Positions 1-8,173 of a stretch of DNA of 64,000 nucleotides are shown here, in pieces. The stretch spans positions 123,006 through 187,005 of the forward strand of contig NZ_CADFDK010000012.1 of the NCBI RefSeq assembly GCF_902832885.1. The letters are read 5' to 3'. The notes beneath the pieces are model-generated. The model was given only the letters and a program-made list of their open reading frames with translations. It had not been told where the DNA came from and did no database searches. How positions within the stretch are numbered: position 1 is the stretch's first letter; each line of letters begins with the position of its first letter. The translations under genes were made by a program, and so were the position numbers. The DNA is from Burkholderia seminalis DSM 23518 (GTDB lineage Bacteria; Pseudomonadota; Gammaproteobacteria; Burkholderiales; Burkholderiaceae).

Positions 1-1
1 G

Positions 2-685
2 GGCGCGGGCGGCGTGATCTTCCCGCCGTCGACGTACTGGCCGGAAATCCAGCGGATCTGTCGCAAGTACGACATCCTGCTCGTCGCCGACGAGGTGATC
101 GGCGGCTTCGGGCGCACCGGCGAATGGTTCGCGCATCAGCACTTCGGCTTCGAGCCGGACCTGATCACGATGGCCAAGGGCCTCACGTCGGGTTATGTGC
201 CGATGGGGGCGGTCGGCATTCACGAGCGCGTGGCGCGGCCGATCATCGACAACGGCGAATTCAATCACGGCCTCACGTACTCGGGCCATCCGGTCGCGGC
301 GGCCGTCGCGGTCGCGAACCTGAAGCTGCTGCGCGACGAAGGCATCGTCGAGCGCGTGAAGACCGACACGGGCCCGTACTTCCAGGCGCTGATGCGCGAG
401 ACCTTCGCGCGTCACCCGATCGTCGGCGAGGTGCATGGTCACGGCCTCGTCGCGAGCCTCCAGCTCGCCGAATCGCCGGCCGATCGCCGCCGCTTCGCGA
501 ACGGCGGCGACGTCGGCACGATCTGCCGCGACTTCTGCTTCAACGGCAACCTGATCATGCGCGCGACCGGCGACCGGATGCTGCTGTCGCCGCCGCTCGT
601 GATCACGCGCCAGGAAATCGATGAACTCGTGTCGAAGGCGAAGAAAGCCGTCGATGCAACCGCCCAGCAACTGGGTATTTCGTAA
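2..685 (+). CDS. Putrescine/polyamine class-III aminotransferase (5' end outside window)
   Basis: PLP-dependent class-III aminotransferase, of the type that moves the amino group of putrescine to pyruvate (SpuC-like). The 227 visible residues are the C-terminal half. They contain the PLP-stacking Asp in LLVADEVIGGFGRTG, the Schiff-base Lys in ITMAKGLTSGYVPMG and the conserved GLTYSGHPVA segment. The frame is open to the left window edge, so the start lies upstream. It sits 61 bp before potF on the same strand. That context, not the sequence alone, points to putrescine or another diamine as substrate. An omega-amino acid:pyruvate transaminase is the main alternative. Confidence 0.9.
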   Translation, partial: GAGGVIFPPSTYWPEIQRICRKYDILLVADEVIGGFGRTGEWFAHQHFGFEPDLITMAKGLTSGYVPMGAVGIHERVARPIIDNGEFNHGLTYSGHPVAAAVAVANLKLLRDEGIVERVKTDTGPYFQALMRETFARHPIVGEVHGHGLVASLQLAESPADRRRFANGGDVGTICRDFCFNGNLIMRATGDRMLLSPPLVITRQEIDELVSKAKKAVDATAQQLGIS

Positions 686-746
686 CGGCTTTGCCTACAG
701 GCGTGCGGCGGGCGCCGCACGCCGCCATAACCAGGGGAATTCCACC

Positions 747-1862
747 ATGCGTGCCAGCTTTCTTCGCCAAGCCTGTTCTGTTGCCGCCCTTGCCGCCGCG
801 GCCGCGTTCACGTCGGTCGCCAGCCCGACGGCGCGTGCCGACGAGCTGAATGTCTACAACTGGTCCGACTACATCGCACCGGACACGATCCCGAACTTCC
901 AGAAGCAGACGGGCATCCACGTCAAGTACGACAACTACGACAGCGACGACACGCTTCAGGCGAAGCTGCTGGCCGGCAGCTCGGGCTACGACATCGTCGT
1001 GCCGACGTCGAACTACATGGCCAAGCAGATCCAGGCCGGCGTGTACCAGAAGCTCGACAAGTCGAAGATTCCGAACCTCGCGAACCTCGACCCGCTGCTG
1101 ATGAAGATGATTGCCGACGCCGATCCGGGCAACCAGTACGGCGTGCCCTGGGCCTACGGCACGGACGGCATCGGCTACAACGCGCAAGCGGTGAAGAAGG
1201 CGCTCGGCGACAAGGCGCCGGTCGACAGCTGGGCGCTGGTGTTCGACCCGGCCAACATGGAAAAGCTGAAGAGCTGCGGCGTGTCGTTCCTCGACCAGGC
1301 CGTCGACGTGTTCGCCGCCACGCTGCAATACATGGGCAAGAACCCGAACAGCACGAACCCCGGCGACTACCAGGCCGCATTCGAAGTCCTGAAGAAAGTC
1401 CGCCCGTACATCACCCAGTTCAACTCGTCCGGCTACATCAACGACCTCGCGAACAACGACGTGTGCGTCGTGCTCGGCTGGTCGGGCGACGTCGGCATCG
1501 CGCACCGCCGTTCGGCGGAAGCGAAGCGTTCGTACGACATCAAGTTCTCGAACCCGAAGGAAGGCGGCCTGCTGTGGTTCGACGTGATGGTGATCCCGAA
1601 GGATGCGCCGCACCCCGAGGCCGCACTGAAGTGGATCAACTACGTGTCCGATCCGAAGGTCAACGCGGCGATCACCAACACGGTGTTCTACCCGACCGCG
1701 AACAAGGCGGCGCACCAGTTCGTCACGCCGGCCGTCGCGCAGGACCCGACCGTCTACCCGCCGGAAGACGTGCTGAAGAAGATGGTGCTGATGAAGCCGA
1801 TGCCGGCCGACATCCTGCGCCTCGAGAACCGTCTGTGGGCCCAGCTGAAGACGGGCCACTGA
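747..1862 (+). CDS. potF: Putrescine ABC transporter substrate-binding protein
   Basis: Periplasmic polyamine-binding protein that delivers putrescine to the PotGHI importer. It has 371 residues, about the length of E. coli PotF. A signal peptide (hydrophobic core CSVAALAAAAAFTSVA, cut near ARA-DEL) precedes the family opening ELNVYNWSDYIAPDTI. The later LAGSSGYDIVVPTSNYMAKQ is typical of the PotD/PotF family. ATG 747 is chosen because AGGGGAA lies just upstream and the signal peptide begins there; the frame stays open further upstream. The gap to potG is unusually long (176 bp) and contains a hairpin. Confidence 0.96.
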   Translation: MRASFLRQACSVAALAAAAAFTSVASPTARADELNVYNWSDYIAPDTIPNFQKQTGIHVKYDNYDSDDTLQAKLLAGSSGYDIVVPTSNYMAKQIQAGVYQKLDKSKIPNLANLDPLLMKMIADADPGNQYGVPWAYGTDGIGYNAQAVKKALGDKAPVDSWALVFDPANMEKLKSCGVSFLDQAVDVFAATLQYMGKNPNSTNPGDYQAAFEVLKKVRPYITQFNSSGYINDLANNDVCVVLGWSGDVGIAHRRSAEAKRSYDIKFSNPKEGGLLWFDVMVIPKDAPHPEAALKWINYVSDPKVNAAITNTVFYPTANKAAHQFVTPAVAQDPTVYPPEDVLKKMVLMKPMPADILRLENRLWAQLKTGH

Positions 1863-1882
1863 TCGTCATGCATTACGGCGGC

Positions 1883-1904
1883 GCAGGCATCGCATCACGC
1901 CTGC
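1883..1904 (+). other. Intercistronic hairpin after potF
   Basis: GCAGGC-N10-GCCTGC lies 20 bp after the potF stop and has no T-tract. Stem-loops after the binding-protein gene of ABC importers often protect the upstream mRNA and give more binding protein than permease. That role is an inference here. Confidence 0.4.
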
Positions 1905-2038
1905 CCGCCTGAGATTCGCGGACTTCCGTCCGCCCGCGCGCGCCGCGCGCACTGTTCCATCCGGCACGAGCCGTTGTCCGCGAGTCGCGTTGCGCGCCTC
2001 GTGCGGGGACGCTCACGCCTGCAATCCGTGAAGAACGA

Positions 2039-3205
2039 ATGGTGACTCCCATGCAATCGATACCCTCTTCCGCTGCTGCACGACAGACCCAACCGGCCGC
2101 CGCGGCCCGTCCGCAAAACGACGCGTTCGTGCGCATCGAAAACGTCGTGAAGAAGTTCGGCGACAGCACGGCCGTCGACAACGTGAACCTGACGATCGCG
2201 AAGAACGAATTGTTCGCACTGCTCGGCAGCTCGGGCTGCGGCAAGTCGACGCTGCTGCGCATGCTCGCCGGGCTGGAAACGGCGACCTCCGGCAAGATCT
2301 TCGTCGACGGCGAGGACCTCGCGTCGCTGCCGCCGTACCGCCGCCCGGTCAACATGATGTTCCAGTCGTACGCGCTGTTTCCGCACATGACGGTCGAATC
2401 GAACGTCGCGTTCGGCCTGAAGCAGGAAGGCACGCCGAAAAACGAGATCAAGGAGCGCGTGGCCGATGCGCTCGCGCTCGTGCAGATGGGCAAGTACGCG
2501 CAGCGCAAGCCGCACCAGCTCTCCGGCGGCCAGCAGCAGCGCGTCGCGCTGGCCCGCTCGCTGGTCAAGCGCCCGAAGCTGCTGCTGCTCGACGAGCCGA
2601 TGTCCGCGCTCGACAAGAAGATTCGCCAGAAGACCCAGCTCGAACTCGTGAACATCATCGAGAAGGTCGACGTGACCTGCGTGATGGTCACGCACGACCA
2701 GGAAGAGGCGATGACGATGGCCAGCCGCCTCGCGGTGATGAGCGAAGGCAAGATCGTGCAGATCGGCGCGCCGGGCGAGGTGTACGAGTTCCCGAACAGC
2801 CGCTTCTCGGCCGAATTCATCGGCTCGACCAACCTGTTCGAGGGCCGCGTCGTCGAGGACGAACCCGATCACATCTTCGTCGAGAGCGACGACCTCGAGG
2901 CGCGCATGTACGTGAGCCACGGCGTCACGGGCCCGCTCGGCATGCCGGTCGGCATCTCGGTGCGCCCGGAGCGCATCCACGTATCGCGCGAGAAGCCGGG
3001 CTCGAAGCACAACTGGGCGCGCGGCGTCGTGACCGACATCGCGTACATGGGCAGCTACTCGCTGTACCACGTGCGCTTGCCGAGCGGCAAGACGGTCGTG
3101 TCGAACCTGTCGAGCTCGCACCTGATGAACGACAACGCGCCGGCGTGGAACGACGACGTGTTCGTGTCGTGGTCGCCGGCCAGCGGCGTCGTGCTGACGC
3201 AATGA
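2039..3205 (+). CDS. potG: Putrescine ABC transporter ATP-binding protein
   Basis: Cytoplasmic ATPase of the putrescine importer, 388 residues. Walker A is GSSGCGKST at residues 63-71. The ABC signature LSGGQQQRVALARS is followed by Walker B LLLLDEPMSALD and the H-loop VTHDQEEAM. After about residue 270 comes a TOBE-like regulatory domain (IGSTNLFEGRVV onward), as in PotA/PotG. The first 28 residues are Ala/Gln-rich and not part of the fold. ATG 2051 is an alternative start; neither has a strong Shine-Dalgarno site. It is followed 10 bp later by potH. Confidence 0.95.
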   Translation: MVTPMQSIPSSAAARQTQPAAAARPQNDAFVRIENVVKKFGDSTAVDNVNLTIAKNELFALLGSSGCGKSTLLRMLAGLETATSGKIFVDGEDLASLPPYRRPVNMMFQSYALFPHMTVESNVAFGLKQEGTPKNEIKERVADALALVQMGKYAQRKPHQLSGGQQQRVALARSLVKRPKLLLLDEPMSALDKKIRQKTQLELVNIIEKVDVTCVMVTHDQEEAMTMASRLAVMSEGKIVQIGAPGEVYEFPNSRFSAEFIGSTNLFEGRVVEDEPDHIFVESDDLEARMYVSHGVTGPLGMPVGISVRPERIHVSREKPGSKHNWARGVVTDIAYMGSYSLYHVRLPSGKTVVSNLSSSHLMNDNAPAWNDDVFVSWSPASGVVLTQ

Positions 3206-3215
3206 GGGCGACGCG

Positions 3216-4202
3216 ATGAGAACCTCTGCTTCCACGCCTTCCACGCCGGTGTCGGCCGGCGCCTCGAGCACGGCCGCCGGCCGCTCGCGCCCGGGCCGCT
3301 TCGCCGCGCTGTCGCGCTTCCTGCCGTCGGGCCGCAGCGTCGCGATCGGCGTGCCGTTCCTGTGGCTCGCGGTGTTCTTCGCGCTGCCGTTCGTGCTGGT
3401 GCTGAAGATCAGCTTCGCCGACCAGGTGATGGGCATTCCGCCGTACACGTCGCTCGTCGAGATCAAGGACGGCGTCGTGCACTTCGCGCTGCAGCTGTCG
3501 CACTACGCGTTCCTGCTGCAGGACGACCTGTATATCGCGACCTACCTCAGCTCGCTGAAGATGGCCGCCGTGTCGACGGTGCTGTGCCTGCTGATCGGGT
3601 ACCCGATGGCGTACTACATCGCGCGCTCGGAGCCGAACCGCCGCAACGTGCTGATGATGGCCGTGATGCTGCCGTTCTGGACGTCGTTCCTGATCCGCGT
3701 GTACGCGTGGATCGGGATCCTGAAGGACGACGGCCTCCTGAACCACACGCTGATCGCGCTCGGCATCATCCACACGCCGCTGCGGCTGTACCACAGCGAC
3801 GCGGGCGTCTACATCGGGATGGTCTATTCGTACCTGCCGTTCATGGTGATGCCGCTGTACGCGCACCTCGTGAAGATGGACCTGACGCTGCTCGAAGCCG
3901 CATACGACCTGGGCGCGAAGCCGTGGGTCGCGTTCACGCGGATCACGCTGCCGCTGTCGAAGAACGGGATCATCGCCGGCAGCCTGCTGGTGTTCATCCC
4001 GGCGGTGGGCGAGTACGTGATTCCGGAGCTGCTCGGCGGCGCCGACACGCTGATGATCGGCCGCGTGATGTGGGATGAATTCTTCAACAACATGGACTGG
4101 CCGATGGCGTCCGCGGTGACGGTCGCGATGGTGCTGCTGTTGCTGGTGCCGATGGCGCTGTTCCAGTACTACCAGGTCAAGGAACTGGAGGAAGCGAAAT
4201 GA
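3216..4202 (+). CDS. potH: Putrescine ABC transporter permease
   Basis: Inner-membrane permease of the putrescine importer, 328 residues with about six membrane segments. The first (VAIGVPFLWLAVFFALPFVLVL) follows a long Ser/Ala/Arg-rich cytoplasmic N-terminus of about 45 residues. The EAA loop that contacts PotG is visible as LEAAYDLGAKPWVAFTRITLP. ATG 3216 follows the GAGGG formed at the end of potG. The stop overlaps the start of potI in an ATGA, which suggests translational coupling. Confidence 0.95.
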   Translation: MRTSASTPSTPVSAGASSTAAGRSRPGRFAALSRFLPSGRSVAIGVPFLWLAVFFALPFVLVLKISFADQVMGIPPYTSLVEIKDGVVHFALQLSHYAFLLQDDLYIATYLSSLKMAAVSTVLCLLIGYPMAYYIARSEPNRRNVLMMAVMLPFWTSFLIRVYAWIGILKDDGLLNHTLIALGIIHTPLRLYHSDAGVYIGMVYSYLPFMVMPLYAHLVKMDLTLLEAAYDLGAKPWVAFTRITLPLSKNGIIAGSLLVFIPAVGEYVIPELLGGADTLMIGRVMWDEFFNNMDWPMASAVTVAMVLLLLVPMALFQYYQVKELEEAK

Positions 4203-5038
4203 TCAAGCCGAGCAAACCGCTGTCGACGGGCGTCCTCGCCTTCGGCTTCCTGTTCCTGTACATCCCGATCATCAGCCTGATCGTGTACTCGTTCAACGAG
4301 TCGAAGCTGGTGACGGTGTGGTCGGGCTTCTCGCTGAAGTGGTACGCGGCGCTGCTGGAGGACGACGAGCTGCTGACGGCCGCGTGGCTGTCGCTGAAGA
4401 TCGGCCTCCTGACGGCGACCGCGTCGGTCGTGATCGGCACGTGGGCGGGCTTCGTGCTCGCGCGCTTCGGCCGCTTCAAGGGCTTCACGCTGTACACGGG
4501 GATGATCAACGCGCCGCTGGTGATTCCGGAAGTGATCCAGGGCATCTCGCTGCTGCTGCTGTTCGTGGCGCTGGAGCAGATGTTCGGCTGGCCGAAGGGC
4601 CGCGGGATGCTGACGATCTGGATCGGTCACGTGATGCTGTGCGTGTCGTACGTGGCGATCATCGTGCAGTCGCGCGTGAAGGAGATGAACAAGTCGCTGG
4701 AAGAAGCGGCGCTCGATCTCGGGGCAACGCCGCTGAAGGTGTTCTTCGTGGTGACGCTGCCGCTGATCTCGCAGGCGCTGCTGTCGGGCTGGCTGCTGTC
4801 GTTCACGCTGTCGATCGACGACCTGGTGCTGTCGGCGTTCCTGTCCGGGCCGGGCTCGACGACGCTGCCGCTGGTGGTGTTCTCGCGCGTGCGGCTGGGG
4901 CTGAACCCGGAGATGAATGCGCTGGCGACGCTGTTCATCACGGCCGTGACGATCGGCGTGATCGTCGTGAACCGGATGATGATCGCCCGCGAGCGGCGCC
5001 GCATGGCCGACCTGAGGGCGGCGTTCGCGGCGGCATGA
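4199..5038 (+). CDS. potI: Putrescine ABC transporter permease
   Basis: Second inner-membrane permease of the importer, 279 residues with about six membrane segments. The EAA loop reads LEEAALDLGATPLKVFFVVTLP. The IDDLVLSAFLSGPGSTTLPL segment is typical of PotC/PotI. The gene starts inside the potH stop codon with a 4-bp overlap. A 113-bp gap separates it from the outer-membrane protein gene downstream. Confidence 0.95.
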   Translation: MIKPSKPLSTGVLAFGFLFLYIPIISLIVYSFNESKLVTVWSGFSLKWYAALLEDDELLTAAWLSLKIGLLTATASVVIGTWAGFVLARFGRFKGFTLYTGMINAPLVIPEVIQGISLLLLFVALEQMFGWPKGRGMLTIWIGHVMLCVSYVAIIVQSRVKEMNKSLEEAALDLGATPLKVFFVVTLPLISQALLSGWLLSFTLSIDDLVLSAFLSGPGSTTLPLVVFSRVRLGLNPEMNALATLFITAVTIGVIVVNRMMIARERRRMADLRAAFAAA

Positions 5039-5151
5039 CGGCCCACCCGCTTCGAGGATAACAAGCACGGCAGACAAGCAAGACGCGCTGCCCCAGGGGG
5101 GGCGCGCGATTCGATCCCGATTTGACAGGCGCACGACAAGGAGAATCCGCA

Positions 5152-6744
5152 ATGAAGAAGAAACTGATCTGCCTGCTGGTGGCCGGCGCGTTGCCGGGCA
5201 TCGCGCTGGCCGGTTCCACATCCGCCGAGATCAAGGCGCTGCAGGCGCAGGTCGCGGCACTGCAGAAACAGATGAAGGCGATGCAGGCGCAGCTCGCCGC
5301 GAAGCCGGGCGGCACGGCGGTCGCGACTGCCGGCGCGGGTGCAGGCGCCGGCACGGGCGGCGGCGGCAAGGTCGTCGCGGTGGCCGCCGATCCGGGCTCG
5401 CCGGATTACGGCAAGGCACAGGCCACGCTGACCAACGACGAGGTCAGCGAAATGAAGCAGCAGATCGCGAACCAGCAGCTGAAGGTCGATTCGCTGACCG
5501 ACGCGGCCAACACGGGCCCGCTGGCCGGTCTGTCGGTCACGGGCTACATCGACCCGACCTACATCTACAACCGCGCGGCCGGCACGTCGTCGTTCCTGTT
5601 CGCGAACCACGAGAACGCGTACAACTACTTCAACAGCACGTTCGGCGATCTCTACCTCGACATCAAGAAGACGTTCGGCGTCGGCCCGATGGCGCCGTCG
5701 GCCGAGATCACGCTGATGCCGAACCGCGGCAACGGCATCACGCTGCTGCAGAACTCGCGCGGCTCGATCACCGACAACCTGCTGAACACGGCGGTCGTCA
5801 ACGTGCCGATCACCGCCACGACGACACTGGTCGCCGGCCTGATCCCGAGCTTCGGCGGCTACGAGGTGCAGCAGTCGAACCAGATGCTCACGCTCACGCA
5901 CAACCTGCTGTACGATTTCTCCGATCCGGGCAGCTACGTCGGTGTCGGCGCGAACTACACGAAGGGCAACTGGGCGTGGAAGTTCTTCCTCGGCAACGAG
6001 CAGTACCGCACGTACGGTTCGGTCACGCAGACGGGCACCAATGCGCTCGGCGATCCGATCACCACCAGCAACAAGGTGCCGACCTTCACCGCGCGCGCGG
6101 ACTACACGTGGTCGAGCGCGCTCGATATCGGCGGTTCGTTCAACATCGGGCGGCAGACGCTGTCGAGCGCGATCGATGACAACGGTGTCGTCCACTACGG
6201 CCCGGGCGGGGCGGCACCGAGCGCATACGGTTCGTTCTTCTTCGGCGAACTCGACGCGACCTACACGCTCGCCGATATTCAGTACAACGCGGAAGTCGAC
6301 TACGGCCGGCAGCAGCACGCGGCGTTCAACGGCGGGCTCGCGCAGTGGTACGGCCTGTCGCTGCTCGCGCACCGCAAGTTCAACGCGCCGGTGGTCGGCC
6401 GCATGGGCGTGACGCTGCGCTACGACCTGCTCGCCAACTCGAAGAACGGCGGCGGCGGCGGCGGCATCGCGCTGAACGGCAACGGGATGGATCCGAGCAA
6501 CGGCTTCGGCGTCGACGCGGACTGCCTCGCGCAGTCGAAGGCCGGCGGCGGCCTCGGCTTCGAGTGCAAGGGGGCGGTACGCCAGGACGTCGCGCTCGAC
6601 CTGCTGTTCTATCCGACCCAGCAGATCACCGTGAAGGTCGAATACCGGCACGACTGGGCGAACAACAAGGTGTTCCTGCGCAACGACGGCTCGTACGGCA
6701 AGTCCAACGACCTGCTCGCCACGCAGTTCATCTATTCGTTCTGA
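5152..6744 (+). CDS. DUF3138-like putative outer-membrane beta-barrel protein
   Basis: Probable outer-membrane barrel of 530 residues. A signal peptide (MKKKLICLLVAGALPGIALA) is followed by a Gln/Ala-rich coiled coil at about residues 24-48. A Gly/Ala linker and a long strand-rich domain (VTGYIDPTYIYN onward) come next. The protein ends in FIYSF, and a C-terminal Phe is the usual outer-membrane insertion signal. ATG 5152 has AAGGAG eight bases upstream. I recall this architecture as DUF3138, a proteobacterial family of unknown function, but could not check. Its place between pot and puuB genes suggests a channel for polyamines or related amines; this is inference. Confidence 0.85.
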   Translation: MKKKLICLLVAGALPGIALAGSTSAEIKALQAQVAALQKQMKAMQAQLAAKPGGTAVATAGAGAGAGTGGGGKVVAVAADPGSPDYGKAQATLTNDEVSEMKQQIANQQLKVDSLTDAANTGPLAGLSVTGYIDPTYIYNRAAGTSSFLFANHENAYNYFNSTFGDLYLDIKKTFGVGPMAPSAEITLMPNRGNGITLLQNSRGSITDNLLNTAVVNVPITATTTLVAGLIPSFGGYEVQQSNQMLTLTHNLLYDFSDPGSYVGVGANYTKGNWAWKFFLGNEQYRTYGSVTQTGTNALGDPITTSNKVPTFTARADYTWSSALDIGGSFNIGRQTLSSAIDDNGVVHYGPGGAAPSAYGSFFFGELDATYTLADIQYNAEVDYGRQQHAAFNGGLAQWYGLSLLAHRKFNAPVVGRMGVTLRYDLLANSKNGGGGGGIALNGNGMDPSNGFGVDADCLAQSKAGGGLGFECKGAVRQDVALDLLFYPTQQITVKVEYRHDWANNKVFLRNDGSYGKSNDLLATQFIYSF

Positions 6745-6756
6745 CGCAGCACACGC

Positions 6757-6795
6757 GGGACGCCGTGCCGCGCGCACGGCGTCCCGTGCCGTTTT
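6757..6795 (+). terminator. Hairpin terminator after the DUF3138-like gene
   Basis: A perfect 11-bp stem (GGGACGCCGTG / CACGGCGTCCC, 6757-6785) starts 12 bp after the stop. A second, mutually exclusive stem, GCACGG-CGTC-CCGTGC (6774-6789), is followed almost at once by TTTT. The second form looks like the terminator and the first like a competing structure. The T-tract is short, so termination may be partial. Confidence 0.55.
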
Positions 6796-6843
6796 CAGGG
6801 GTGGCTGCGCGCCGCTTGCCGCCTTTTCGAAGGAGACGTTTTG

Positions 6844-8148
6844 ATGACGCAGTCTTTCACCCGCCGCGCGGATGCGCTCGCGCGCGACTCGTACTACGAA
6901 GCAACGGTCGCACGCCCGGTGGCGGACGATCCGGTGCTCGAGGACGCGATCGACGTCGACGTGTGCGTGATCGGCGCCGGCTTCGCGGGCCTGTCGACGG
7001 CGCTCGATTGCCGCGCGCGCGGGCTGTCCGTCGCCGTGATCGATGCGCACCGGCCCGGCTGGGGCGCGTCGGGCCGCAACGGCGGCCAGGCGATCACGGG
7101 CTTCGCGAAGGACGAGGTGATCGAGCGGCAGCTCGGCGCCGACGGCGCGCGTGCCGCGTGGTCGCTGTCGCTCGACGGCGTCGCGCTGATCGCCGAACGG
7201 ATCGCGCGCTACGGGATCGACTGCGACTTCACGCGCGGCTACCTGACGGTCGCGACGAAACCGCGCCGTATCGACGACCTGCGCGCGTGGATGGAAGCCG
7301 CGACGTCGCGATGGGGCCATCCGTCGCTCGCATGGCTCGATACCGGCGAGATCCGCGCACGCATCGCATCGACACGCTACCTGGCCGGCGTGCACGATCC
7401 GCTGTCGGGCCACCTGCATCCGCTCAAGTACTGCCTCGGCCTCGCCGACGCGGCGCGCCGCGAAGGCATCGCGCTGCATGCGCACACGCCGGCGCTCGAC
7501 ATCGTGCGCGGTGCGCGGCCCGTCGTGCGCACGCCGTCGGGCGAGGTGCGCTGCCGCTTCGTCGTGGCGTGCTGCAACGCGGGGCCCGGCGGCATTCTCC
7601 CGGCCGCGACCGCCGCCCGCATCGCGCCGATCGCGTCGTACATCATCGCGACCGAGCCGCTCGGGCAGACGCGCGCCGACGCGCTGATCGCCCGCCGCGA
7701 AGCCGTGTGCGACAACAATTTCTTCCTCGACTACTTCCGGCTGTCGGCCGACCACCGGATGCTGTTCGGCGGCCGCGCGAACTCGGCCGGCGCATCGCCC
7801 GCGGCGCTCGCCGAAGCGATCCGGCAGCGCATGGTCGGCGTGTTCCCGCAGCTCGGCGACGTACGCGTCGACCACGCGTGGGGCGGCTTCGTCGACGTCA
7901 CGCGCAACCGCGCGCCGGACTTCGGCGCACTCGATCCGAACTTCTTCTACGTCCAGGGCTTCAGCGGCCACGGCGTCGCGCTCACCGGCATCGCCGGACG
8001 CGCGATCGCCGGCGCGATCGCGGGCGACACGCAAGCGTTCGACCTGTTCGCACGCTTGCGTCACCGGCGCTTTCCCGGCGGCGACGCATGGCGGCAACCC
8101 GCGCTCGAACTCGGGATGCTGTACCACCGCGTGCGCGAGCTGTTCTGA
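6844..8148 (+). CDS. PuuB-like FAD-dependent amine oxidoreductase, copy 1
   Basis: Flavoprotein of the glycine oxidase/DAO fold, closest to gamma-glutamylputrescine oxidase PuuB; 434 residues. The FAD dinucleotide site is VCVIGAGFAGLSTALDC at about residues 40-56, followed by GWGASGRNGGQ. The C-terminal FAD segment reads YVQGFSGHGVALTGIAG. ATG 6844 is preferred over the adjacent TTG 6841; AAGGAG lies about ten bases upstream. The second copy follows after 25 bp. In the Puu pathway the substrate is gamma-glutamylputrescine; here that rests on pot neighbours. Confidence 0.9.
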   Translation: MTQSFTRRADALARDSYYEATVARPVADDPVLEDAIDVDVCVIGAGFAGLSTALDCRARGLSVAVIDAHRPGWGASGRNGGQAITGFAKDEVIERQLGADGARAAWSLSLDGVALIAERIARYGIDCDFTRGYLTVATKPRRIDDLRAWMEAATSRWGHPSLAWLDTGEIRARIASTRYLAGVHDPLSGHLHPLKYCLGLADAARREGIALHAHTPALDIVRGARPVVRTPSGEVRCRFVVACCNAGPGGILPAATAARIAPIASYIIATEPLGQTRADALIARREAVCDNNFFLDYFRLSADHRMLFGGRANSAGASPAALAEAIRQRMVGVFPQLGDVRVDHAWGGFVDVTRNRAPDFGALDPNFFYVQGFSGHGVALTGIAGRAIAGAIAGDTQAFDLFARLRHRRFPGGDAWRQPALELGMLYHRVRELF

Positions 8149-8173
8149 ACTCCTTTTCTCCGTACTCCCGATC

